A stretch of 12,344 nt of DNA. Origin: Pseudomonadota bacterium. Lineage in GTDB: Bacteria; Pseudomonadota; Alphaproteobacteria; Sphingomonadales; Sphingomonadaceae. The notes beneath the pieces were generated by a model. It was given only the letters and a program-made list of their open reading frames with translations. It was not told where the DNA came from and ran no database searches. The DNA is taken from the NCBI GenBank assembly GCA_023386515.1, contig JAEWJQ010000396.1:1-12344 (forward strand), given 5' to 3'. The translations under genes and the position numbers were made by a program. Positions 5,875 to 12,344 of the stretch are shown piece by piece. The stretch's first letter is position 1, and the number at the start of each line of letters is the position of its first letter.

Positions 5875-7083
5875 TTACAACGATTCCAGACGATATTGGT
5901 CGCTTGGACCCTTCAACGCGCCCTGCGTCGCGCCCTCGGCGCGGGCGATATAGCCCTTCGACTTCTCCACCTCGTTGCCGAGCGCATTGACCGTGGTCTT
6001 CATCGAATCGAGCGCCTTGATCTTGAACGTGTCGATCGCGTCCATCGTGTCGTAGATATTCTGGAAGGCGCGCTGCAGCGTCTCCAGTGGAATGGTCGAG
6101 GCGGCGGCCTGTTCGTGGATCGCGGCGGTGTTGCTGCGCAGCAGCTTGCCGGTCGAATCGATGATGCTGGCGGTCGTGGTGTTGAGCTGGGTGATGCTTT
6201 CCAGCACCAGCTTCTGGTTGGTCAGTGCCTGCGCCACCGTCACCGCGGTGCGCAACGCGGATACGGTGGTGGTCGAGGCGCGGTCGACGCCCTTGACCAG
6301 CTCGACATTGTTCTTCTTGACCAGGTCGAGCGCCAGATAGCCCTGCACCGTCACCGCCATCTGGGTCAGCAGATCCTGCGTGCGCTGCCGCGTGTAGAAC
6401 AAGGCGGTTTCGCGGATCGCCTTGGCCTTGGCGGGATCGGTGTGGTCGAGATCGTTAGCAGTCTCTTCCAGCTTAGCGTCCATGGCCTTGGACAGATGGA
6501 TCATCTGTTCCAGCCGGCCCATCGCGCCCCACAAATTGGCGCGCTCGGTATCGATGGCGGCATTGTCCATCAGTAGCTCGTCCTTGCCCGATGCCAGGCT
6601 CTTCAGGATCGAGCTGATGTGCGTCTGCGACGATTTGTAGCTGTCGAAATAGTCGCGCATCTTCGAACCGAAGGGGATCACGCCGAAAATCTTCTTCGGC
6701 CCGGACAGCGCACCCTTCTTGCCCGGATCGAGGTCCTCGATCACGCGGCGCAGCTGCGCCAGGTCGGCACCGACGCCGGTATCCTTGTCCATCGCCCGGA
6801 TCGGCCGGTCCAAGAAGCGGTTGGACTGGCCTGCCGCCTCGCGGATCTCCTTGGCGCCCATGGCGGTGATCGCATCGACGCGCTTGCCGAACTCGGGACT
6901 GTTGACGTCCTCTGCGACGAGATCGCGGACGAAGGTGTCGACGCGGCTTTCCAGCTGCGTCTTCTTGGTGTCGTCGATCGGCACCAGGCCGGCGGCGCGC
7001 TCCGCCTGCACCGTGGGCACGGGATCGGGGGGCGTCAGCACCAGATCCTTCTCGGCGGTCAGCGTGTCGGCGGTAGTGGCCAT
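5875..7083 (-). CDS. TelA-family (toxic anion resistance) protein
   Basis: A 402-residue cytoplasmic, almost all-helical protein of the TelA/KlaA family, linked by name to tellurite resistance and elsewhere to envelope stress and antimicrobial tolerance; its biochemical role is unsettled. After a flexible Pro/Thr-rich N-terminus, the family features are FLDRPIRAMDK, VGADLAQLRRVIEDLDP, the signature KKIFGVIPFGSKMRDYFDSY, SLASGKDELLMDNAAIDTER with NLWGAMGRLEQ, ALFYTRQRTQDLLTQMAVTV, and AAIHEQAAASTIPLETLQRA followed by TFKIKALDSMK. ATG 7083 is chosen because GAGG lies seven bases upstream (7091-7094) and the protein then starts in the normal place; upstream in-frame codons add a proline-poor stretch with no family match. 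It is the first gene of a minus-strand cluster with the XpaC-like gene and a small unknown gene. It is divergent from typA, sharing a 174-base intergenic region. Confidence 0.92.
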   Translation of the reverse strand: MATTADTLTAEKDLVLTPPDPVPTVQAERAAGLVPIDDTKKTQLESRVDTFVRDLVAEDVNSPEFGKRVDAITAMGAKEIREAAGQSNRFLDRPIRAMDKDTGVGADLAQLRRVIEDLDPGKKGALSGPKKIFGVIPFGSKMRDYFDSYKSSQTHISSILKSLASGKDELLMDNAAIDTERANLWGAMGRLEQMIHLSKAMDAKLEETANDLDHTDPAKAKAIRETALFYTRQRTQDLLTQMAVTVQGYLALDLVKKNNVELVKGVDRASTTTVSALRTAVTVAQALTNQKLVLESITQLNTTTASIIDSTGKLLRSNTAAIHEQAAASTIPLETLQRAFQNIYDTMDAIDTFKIKALDSMKTTVNALGNEVEKSKGYIARAEGATQGALKGPSDQYRLESL

Positions 7084-7142
7084 CGTCGATCCTCGTAGAA
7101 GCGGCACCGCCAATGTGCCGGTGTTGGCCGCGGCATTCAAGT

Positions 7143-7160
7143 GTATCATATAGGTAATAC
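7143..7160. promoter_or_regulatory. Imperfect AT-rich palindrome in the telA/typA divergent promoter region
   Basis: An AT-rich block stands out in GC-rich DNA: GTATCATATAGGTAATAC, with arms GTAT (7143-7146) and ATAC (7157-7160) and 12 of 18 positions symmetric. It contains -10-like sequences on the plus strand (ATATAG, TAATAC) and on the minus strand (TATATGAT). It lies 98 bases before the typA ATG and 60 bases before the telA ATG. It is probably the core promoter region for one or both genes; the dyad could also be an operator. The exact promoter elements cannot be fixed by eye. Confidence 0.35.
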
Positions 7161-7257
7161 GCGCCTGGGCTCCAAGCGGAAAACCGGTCGCCCTTCCCGC
7201 GGCGCAACATTTCGGCTATGGGCGCGCGAACTTCCCTCTTCCCGATCAGGATTTCTC

Positions 7258-9078
7258 ATGAGCCTCCGCAACGTGGCGATCATCGCGCACGTCGATCACG
7301 GCAAGACCACGCTCGTCGACCAGCTTTTCCGCCAGTCCGGCACCTTCCGCGACAACCAGCGCGTCGAGGAACGCGCGATGGATTCGAACGACCTCGAGAA
7401 GGAGCGCGGCATCACCATCCTCGCCAAGCCGACCTCGGTCGAATGGCAGGGCACGCGCATCAACATCGTCGACACGCCCGGCCACGCCGATTTCGGCGGC
7501 GAGGTGGAGCGCATCCTGTCGATGGTCGATGGCGTCATCCTGCTGGTCGATTCGTCGGAAGGCGCGATGCCGCAGACCAAGTTCGTCACCGGCAAGGCGC
7601 TGGCGCTGGGCCTGAAGCCGATCGTCGTCGTCAACAAGGTCGATCGCGCCGACGCCCGTATCCAGGAAGTGCTGGACGAGGTCTTCGACCTGTTCGTGTC
7701 GCTCGACGCCAATGACGAGCAGCTCGACTTCCCGGTGCTCTATGCGTCGGGCCGCAACGGCTATGCCTCGACTGACATGGACGCGCGCGAAGGCACGCTG
7801 ACCCCGATGTTCGAGCTGATCGTCAGCCACGTGCCGGCACCGAAGGTCGATCTGGACGCGCCGTTCAGCTTCCTGGTCACCCTGCTCGACCGCGACAATT
7901 TCGTTGGCCGCATCCTGACCGGCCGCGTCAACACCGGTACGCTGAAGCTCAACCAGGCGATCCACGCGCTCGACGCGGACGGCAACATCATCGAGACGGG
8001 TCGCGCGTCGAAGATCATGTCGTTCCGCGGGCTCGAGCGCGTCCCGGTCGAGGAAGCGCAGGCGGGCGACATCATCAGCCTCGCCGGCCTGACCGTCGCG
8101 ACCGTCGCCAATACGATCGCCGACGTCAGCGTCTCGACGCCGATCAAGGCGCAGCCGATCGATCCGCCGACGCTGTCGATGCGCTTCGCCGTCAATGATT
8201 CGCCGATGGCGGGTCGCGAGGGCAGCAAGGTGACCAGCCGCATGATCCGCGACCGCCTGATGCGTGAGGCGGAATCGAACGTGGCGATCAAGGTGACCGA
8301 GAGCGAGGACCGCGACAGCTTCGAGGTTGCCGGCCGCGGCGAACTGCAGCTCGGCGTGCTGATCGAGACGATGCGTCGCGAGGGCTTCGAGCTCGGCATC
8401 AGCCGCCCGCGCGTGCTGTTCCGCGATGGCGAGAACGGGCGCGAGGAGCCGTATGAAACCGTCGTGATCGACGTCGACGAGGAATTCTCCGGCACGGTCG
8501 TCGACAAGATGAACCAGCGCAAGGCCGAGATGACCGACATGCGCCCCTCGGGCGGCGGCAAGACGCGCATCACCTTCTCGGCGCCGAGCCGCGGCCTGAT
8601 TGGCTATCACGGCGAATTCCTGTCCGACACCCGCGGCACCGGCATCATGCACCGGCTGTTCGAGAAGTATGGGCCGTACAAGGGCCAGATCGAGGGACGC
8701 AAGAACGGCGTGCTGATCTCCAACGGTGCCGGCGAGGCGCAGGGCTATGCTCTGGGACCGCTCGAGGACCGCGGCATCCTGTTCGTGGGTCACGGCGAGG
8801 CGCTGTACGAGGGCATGATCATCGGCGAGAACGCCAAGACGGAGGACCTCGAGGTCAATCCGATGAAGGCGAAGCAGCTGACCAACTTCCGTGCGAGCGG
8901 CGGCAAGGACGATGCGATCCGCCTGACCCCGCCGAAGAAGATGACGCTGGAGCAGGCGATCGCCTATATCGACGACGACGAGATGGTCGAAGTCACGCCC
9001 AAGTCGATCCGGCTGCGCAAGCGCCACCTCGACCCGCACGAGCGCAAGCGCGCCAGCCGGGCGAAGCAGGCGGCCTGA
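7258..9078 (+). CDS. typA: Ribosome-associated translational GTPase TypA/BipA
   Basis: A 606-residue translation-factor GTPase that binds the 70S ribosome at the EF-G site and helps ribosome assembly and growth under cold and other stress. All G motifs are present: G1 AHVDHGKTT (residues 10-18), switch I ERGITI (49-54), G3 [14 protein letters not shown] (72-85) and G4 NKVD (126-129). Domain II, the EF-G-like domains III and V, and the BipA-specific C-terminal domain follow, with conserved segments [73 protein letters not shown] and [18 protein letters not shown]. The length is normal (about 600). The start is ATG 7258, which gives the typical [22 protein letters not shown] ends seven bases before it. 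Upstream in-frame codons to 7141 lie in the promoter region. It is a single-gene unit ended by the hairpin at 9101-9134. Confidence 0.98.
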   Translation: MSLRNVAIIAHVDHGKTTLVDQLFRQSGTFRDNQRVEERAMDSNDLEKERGITILAKPTSVEWQGTRINIVDTPGHADFGGEVERILSMVDGVILLVDSSEGAMPQTKFVTGKALALGLKPIVVVNKVDRADARIQEVLDEVFDLFVSLDANDEQLDFPVLYASGRNGYASTDMDAREGTLTPMFELIVSHVPAPKVDLDAPFSFLVTLLDRDNFVGRILTGRVNTGTLKLNQAIHALDADGNIIETGRASKIMSFRGLERVPVEEAQAGDIISLAGLTVATVANTIADVSVSTPIKAQPIDPPTLSMRFAVNDSPMAGREGSKVTSRMIRDRLMREAESNVAIKVTESEDRDSFEVAGRGELQLGVLIETMRREGFELGISRPRVLFRDGENGREEPYETVVIDVDEEFSGTVVDKMNQRKAEMTDMRPSGGGKTRITFSAPSRGLIGYHGEFLSDTRGTGIMHRLFEKYGPYKGQIEGRKNGVLISNGAGEAQGYALGPLEDRGILFVGHGEALYEGMIIGENAKTEDLEVNPMKAKQLTNFRASGGKDDAIRLTPPKKMTLEQAIAYIDDDEMVEVTPKSIRLRKRHLDPHERKRASRAKQAA

Positions 9079-9100
9079 CGCCCCCGATCATCGGGTAAGA

Positions 9101-9134
9101 GAAAGGGCCGGTGGAGCGATCCACCGGCCCTTTT
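9101..9134 (+). terminator. Rho-independent terminator after typA
   Basis: A 14-bp perfect stem: AAAGGGCCGGTGGA (9102-9115), loop GCGA (9116-9119), and TCCACCGGCCCTTT (9120-9133), followed by T at 9134. It starts 23 bases after the typA stop. The A tract on the left arm means it could also work for the convergent receptor gene on the minus strand, although that gene ends a further 90 bases away. Confidence 0.92.
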
Positions 9135-9165
9135 CATTGGGCCCGTTCGTTTGCGGACGCAGGAA

Positions 9166-9220
9166 CCCAGGGTTGCGAGCGGCGTCGCTTGTGACCCTGG
9201 GCGCCTGCGAGCGCAGGCGC
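9166..9220. repeat. Two tandem hairpins (REP-like) between typA and the receptor gene
   Basis: Two GC-rich inverted repeats lie side by side in the convergent intergenic space. The first has arms CCCAGGGT (9166-9173) and ACCCTGGG (9194-9201), with a smaller inner stem AGCG/CGCT. The second is GCGCCTGC-gagc-GCAGGCGC (9201-9220), an 8-bp perfect stem with a 4-base loop. Elements built on 'cccagggt' plus a 'cctgcg...cgcagg' hairpin are, from memory, common dispersed repeats in sphingomonad genomes. The second hairpin starts just after the receptor stop on the minus strand and may slow or end transcription there, although it lacks a T tract. Confidence 0.7.
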
Positions 9221-9226
9221 GCACGA

Positions 9227-11581
9227 TTAGTTGAACCGGCCGCTGACCGAAACGCCGAACACGCGCGGCTCGTTGAACACGGCGGCCATGTAGTTTTCGA
9301 TCACGCCCTTCAAATTCTTCTCGCCGGTGATGTTGCGGGCGAAGGCGGCGATCTCGTACTTGTCGTCGGCGGTGGTGATGCCGAGCTTCAGCCCACCTTC
9401 GAAATTGCCGTTCGCGTAGAATTCACGGGTGCGATAGAGAACGAAGTTGGTGTAGCCCTGGATGTTCCAGTCGGTCGCTGCGAACAGCTTCGCTCCGCTC
9501 GCGAGCGGCACGTCGTAGCGTGCGGTGGCGTTCAGCCCCCATTTCGGCGCGTTGGGCAACGGGTTGCCGTCGATCTTGGCCAGATAGACCGGACCGAAGG
9601 CGGTGGCGACGGTGCGCACCGGATTGAGCACGGTGCAGACCACGATGCCGTTGAGCGCGCAGACCTGCGCCTCGGTACGACCGTCGACGATCTTCGACTT
9701 GAGCGCGCTCGCGCCCAGCGTCAGCGTCAGATTGCGCATCGGCCGGTATTCGGCGTCGAGCTCGACACCCCAGGCGCGCGCCTTGTTGGCGTTGAACAGG
9801 ATACCGTTGCCGTTGATGTCGTTGCCGTTCAGCTGGATGTTGTCGACCGTATAGGTGAACAGCGACGAGTTGAGCCGCAGCCGGCCGTCGAGGAACAGTC
9901 CCTTCGAGCCGATCTCGTAGGAGGTGATCGTCTCGCTGTCCGCCGTGGTGAAGGGCGAGTTGAACACCGCCGAACGGCCCTGGATCGTCGGGCCGCGGAA
10001 ACCGCGGGCGACGCGCGCATAGACGCTGTTCGACGGATCGATCGTGTAGAGCGCCGACAGATCCCAGCTCGGCTCCTTGCCCTCCAGCCGCACCGCCTTG
10101 GGCGCCGTCGGATTGCTGCGGACGAACTGGTCGATCGTCCCGGTGACGTCGTAGACGGGCTTGAGCAGCGTCGTCTTCTTAATGTCCTGCGTGTAACGGC
10201 CGCCGGCGGTCAGCGTGAAGGCCGGCGTCACCTTGTAGCTGACCTGGCCGAAGCCCGCCCAGCTGGTGTTGACGTTGTGCAGGCGAACCCAGTTGTTCGG
10301 ATTGCGCGCCGCCGTGGTCAGGAAGAAGGTGCGCTGGTAGAAATCGGGCGTGTCGTTCTGGTTGAAGTAGAAGCCGCCGACCTGCCAGGTGAAGCGCTGG
10401 TCGCCGGGCGAAGCGAGGCGGATTTCCTGGGTATACTGGCCGAGCGCGCGGACGTTGCCCTGGCTCTGGCCGAAGCCGTTGGCGACGCCGTTGACCGGAT
10501 AATTGGCCGCCGCGCCGCCGTCGGTATCGCCGCGGCTGAAGCCCGAGGTCGTCTCATAGGCGCTGATCGAGGTCAGGGTCGCAGCGCCGAAATCGTAGGA
10601 GCCGTTCACCGACCAGCCGTAGGTGTCGTAATTCTGCGGGTTGTTCTTCGCCTCGTCATAGGCGACGCGGTCGCGCGGCTCGGCCTCGACCGAGTTCGAG
10701 CCCTTCTTCAGCGCGGCGCGGTGGAACAGCGTCGACGTGCCCTCATAGCCGCGGGCGTGGCCCGAGACGTTGACGGTGAACGCCTCGGTCGGGGTCAGCA
10801 GGATCTGGAGGCGCGCGTCCTTTTCGGTGAAGCCGCCCATCGCGTTCTTCAGCGGCGTCGAGGTGCCGTCGGCGCTGGTGCCGGTGAAGGTGTTGTCGAC
10901 CCAGTCGTTGCGATGCTGGATCAGGCCCGACAGGCGGAAGGCGATCTTATCCTGCACGATCGGACCGCCGACGCCGGCGTCATAGGTGAAGGTGCCGAGG
11001 TTGCCGGCCGATGCCGAGACGCGGCCCTGCCAATTCTGGCTCGGACGAATCGTGTCGAACTTGATGATGCCGGCAGTGGTGTTGCGGCCGAACAGCGAGC
11101 CCTGCGGACCGCGCAGCACCTCGACCTGGGCGACGTCGTAGACCGGGTTCGACTTCAGCACGACATGTTCGAGGACGACGTCGTCCTGGATGATCGATAC
11201 CGGCTGCGAGGCGCCGAGATAGAAGTCGATGTTGCCGAGACCGCGAATGTAATAGCGCGGGAAGATGCGGCCGGTGGTGGTTTCGGCGTAGAGGCCGGGG
11301 ACGCGCCCGGACAGGGCCAGCGTGTCCTCGCCACCCGATTGGAAGGCGCGCAAATCGCCGCCGTTCACCACCGCCACCGACAGCGGCACGCGTTGCAGGT
11401 TCTCCGACCGGCGTTCGGCGGTGACGACGATGTCGCCCAGGTCGCCGGTATCGGCGGTCTGCGTCTGCTCGACCGCATCGGCGCGGTCGGCGCCCGGCTG
11501 AGCGGTCTGGGCCAGAGCGGGAGCGGCGAGGGTCGTGGCGCTGATCAGCAGCGCGGTCTTCAACAGGTGGCGATGGTTCAC
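9227..11581 (-). CDS. TonB-dependent outer-membrane receptor, substrate unknown
   Basis: A 784-residue outer-membrane active transporter powered by TonB-ExbBD. It has a signal peptide (residues 1-25: basic MNHRHLLK, hydrophobic core, APALAQ before the cut), an acidic linker, a TonB-box-like GDIVVTAERR (about 49-58), and a plug domain with LSGRVPGLY, RYYIRGLG, and the hallmark EVLRGPQGSLFGRNTTAG. A long 22-strand-type barrel with many aromatic beta segments follows, such as FTLTAGGRYTQDIKK and SVYARVARGFRGP. It ends in FGVSVSGRFN, with Phe next to last instead of the usual terminal aromatic residue. GTG 11581 is preferred: AAGGGGAAAA (11587-11596) sits about nine bases upstream, and it puts the signal peptide at the start; GTG 11605 is the longer alternative. 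No regulator or enzyme gene adjoins it, so the substrate cannot be inferred. The plug style resembles sphingomonad receptors for plant or aromatic compounds and siderophores. Confidence 0.95.
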   Translation of the reverse strand: MNHRHLLKTALLISATTLAAPALAQTAQPGADRADAVEQTQTADTGDLGDIVVTAERRSENLQRVPLSVAVVNGGDLRAFQSGGEDTLALSGRVPGLYAETTTGRIFPRYYIRGLGNIDFYLGASQPVSIIQDDVVLEHVVLKSNPVYDVAQVEVLRGPQGSLFGRNTTAGIIKFDTIRPSQNWQGRVSASAGNLGTFTYDAGVGGPIVQDKIAFRLSGLIQHRNDWVDNTFTGTSADGTSTPLKNAMGGFTEKDARLQILLTPTEAFTVNVSGHARGYEGTSTLFHRAALKKGSNSVEAEPRDRVAYDEAKNNPQNYDTYGWSVNGSYDFGAATLTSISAYETTSGFSRGDTDGGAAANYPVNGVANGFGQSQGNVRALGQYTQEIRLASPGDQRFTWQVGGFYFNQNDTPDFYQRTFFLTTAARNPNNWVRLHNVNTSWAGFGQVSYKVTPAFTLTAGGRYTQDIKKTTLLKPVYDVTGTIDQFVRSNPTAPKAVRLEGKEPSWDLSALYTIDPSNSVYARVARGFRGPTIQGRSAVFNSPFTTADSETITSYEIGSKGLFLDGRLRLNSSLFTYTVDNIQLNGNDINGNGILFNANKARAWGVELDAEYRPMRNLTLTLGASALKSKIVDGRTEAQVCALNGIVVCTVLNPVRTVATAFGPVYLAKIDGNPLPNAPKWGLNATARYDVPLASGAKLFAATDWNIQGYTNFVLYRTREFYANGNFEGGLKLGITTADDKYEIAAFARNITGEKNLKGVIENYMAAVFNEPRVFGVSVSGRFN

Positions 11582-11904
11582 GATCTTTTTCCCCTTGTAC
11601 TGCACGCAAAGGGGGCGCCCCGCTCAGTCCGCGCGTAACCGCGATCACGGACGGATACCGGCTGCTGTGGTGTCCGCCCCCGCGGCTGCGGCCGGCGCTA
11701 GGCGCGGATTATGTCGGTATTATGAATGGAGATTAACCTTTCAATCATCCGGCCCGCCGCGCAGCAGGACCGGCTAAACCGCTGCTTAACGGCGCATTCC
11801 GGCTCCGTTCAGCGCGAATCGGCCACAGCATCGCAACACGCTCGCACCCTTGTGCGTTTTCCCACCAAGCGGACCGGGCGTTGGCGTATGAGGAGGTTCG
11901 AGAG
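11582..11904. other. Divergent intergenic region between the receptor and the glycine-zipper gene
   Basis: About 320 bases without a convincing gene. It must hold the promoters of both the receptor (minus) and the small secreted protein (plus). The stretch around 11705-11745 is AT-richer than its surroundings. On the minus strand it offers a TTAATC (11731-11736) and CATAAT (11708-11713) pair at 17-base spacing, a weak sigma-70-like match that would start a leader of about 120 bases before the receptor. A second CATAAT-like box (11719-11724) lies nearby. Short GC-rich inverted repeats occur at 11650-11710, but I recognise no riboswitch or Fur-type box. Confidence 0.3.
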
Positions 11905-12255
11905 ATGAACGGATTGCTGAAGAAAGCGGGTCTTGGCTTCGCCCTTGCGGCGACCGCGCTGACCGCGGCGGCCCCCGCCGACGCACAGCGTTGGGGGCGG
12001 TACGGCGGCTATGGCGGCTACCGTCATTACGATCGTGGCGGCAACGTCGCGGCGGGCGCATTGCTGGGCGGCATCGTCGGCTTGGGCAACGGCGCGGCGA
12101 TCGCGGATTCCAATCGCGACCGCTATTACGACCGGCGCTACTACAACTATTACGACGCGCCGCCGCCCCCGCCGCGGGTCGTCTATCGCGAGCGCTACTA
12201 TGCGCCGCCGCCGCCCCCGCCGGTGGTCTATCGCGACTATTACTACGGCTATTGA
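11905..12255 (+). CDS. Small secreted glycine-zipper, Tyr/Pro-rich protein
   Basis: A 116-residue protein. The signal peptide is MNGLLKKAGLGFALAATALT followed by AAAPADA, with likely cleavage before Gln28. A Gly/Tyr/Arg-rich segment (WGRYGGYGGYRHYDRGG) comes next, then a glycine-zipper helix GNVAAGALLGGIVGLGNGAA, typical of small membrane-associated or outer-membrane proteins. The tail is low complexity: runs of Arg/Tyr (DRYYDRRYYNYYD) and two proline blocks, each joined to VVYR (PPPPPRVVYRERYY and PPPPPPVVYRDYYYGY). The start is ATG 11905, because AGGAGG at 11891-11896 is eight bases upstream; in-frame TTG 11881 would put that signal inside the gene. Small proteins of this design (similar to the RcnB/glycine-zipper group in looks only) are frequent in sphingomonads, with no firm function. 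It is monocistronic, with its own terminator. Confidence 0.85.
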   Translation: MNGLLKKAGLGFALAATALTAAAPADAQRWGRYGGYGGYRHYDRGGNVAAGALLGGIVGLGNGAAIADSNRDRYYDRRYYNYYDAPPPPPRVVYRERYYAPPPPPPVVYRDYYYGY

Positions 12256-12282
12256 GCGCGTAGTTCCACAGTCACCCAAGGA

Positions 12283-12311
12283 GCGGCGCCGGGTTACGGC
12301 GCCGCGTTTTT
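12283..12311 (+). terminator. Rho-independent terminator after the glycine-zipper gene
   Basis: A 9-bp perfect stem, GCGGCGCCG (12283-12291) and CGGCGCCGC (12297-12305), with loop GGTTA, followed by G and five T residues (12307-12311). It begins 28 bases after the stop codon, a textbook layout. Confidence 0.92.
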
Positions 12312-12344
12312 GTGTGGTGGGGCGCGGTGCGGGCCGCGAAGCGC

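Noticed and set aside
7246..9039. Minus-strand open frame (597 codons) opposite typA
   Set aside because: It is an antisense shadow of a fully conserved GTPase gene, with no start signal or domain.
9137..11638. Long plus-strand open frame (833 codons) opposite the TonB-dependent receptor
   Set aside because: It is the antisense of a clear receptor gene; its Arg/Val/Asp-rich translation has no family features and begins inside repeat hairpins.
12140..12250. Proline/tyrosine codon repeats read as a CRISPR or tandem DNA repeat
   Set aside because: The repetition follows codons (CCG/CCC and TAC/TAT) inside a protein-coding frame; there are no regular spacers.

Overview
The window is about 12.3 kb of GC-rich bacterial chromosome. 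It most likely comes from an alphaproteobacterium of the Sphingomonadaceae (Sphingomonas-like). The grounds are the three-gene proton-translocating transhydrogenase, a TonB-dependent receptor with an Alanine-rich signal peptide, short hairpin-forming extragenic palindromes of the kind common in this family, and a winged-helix regulator of a type I associate with sphingomonads. The genus call is recognition of gene families and style; it has not been tested by a search.

Layout. (1) 1-3466, plus strand: a pnt operon coding for the membrane NAD(P) transhydrogenase, pntAA (5' end cut off by the window), pntAB and pntB. A HicA/HicB toxin-antitoxin pair sits between pntAA and pntAB, joined to pntAA by a GTGA stop/start overlap. 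The hicA reading frame is broken near its start by a +1 (or -2) shift, while hicB is intact. A palindromic REP-like element separates pntAB from pntB. (2) About 3597-4535, plus: a regulator with an N-terminal receiver-like region and a C-terminal winged helix, followed by tRNA-Val(UAC) at 4601-4676. (3) 7083-4678, minus: a three-gene cluster of a TelA-family protein, an XpaC-like two-helix membrane protein and a small unknown protein. (4) 7258-9078, plus: the ribosome-associated GTPase TypA/BipA, with a strong hairpin terminator. (5) 11581-9227, minus: an orphan TonB-dependent receptor convergent with typA, with REP-like hairpins between the two genes. (6) 11905-12255, plus: a small secreted glycine-zipper, Tyr/Pro-rich protein with its own terminator.

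How it fits together: most of the window is housekeeping (NADPH supply, a translation GTPase, a tRNA) with envelope and stress accessory genes. The most unusual part is the toxin-antitoxin pair embedded in the energy-metabolism operon. The toxin's frame is shifted so that normal decoding from the toxin start runs without a stop straight into the antitoxin frame. This is either a decayed toxin, a sequencing error, or a frameshift-dependent arrangement. No mobile element, integrase, CRISPR array or phage gene was seen.
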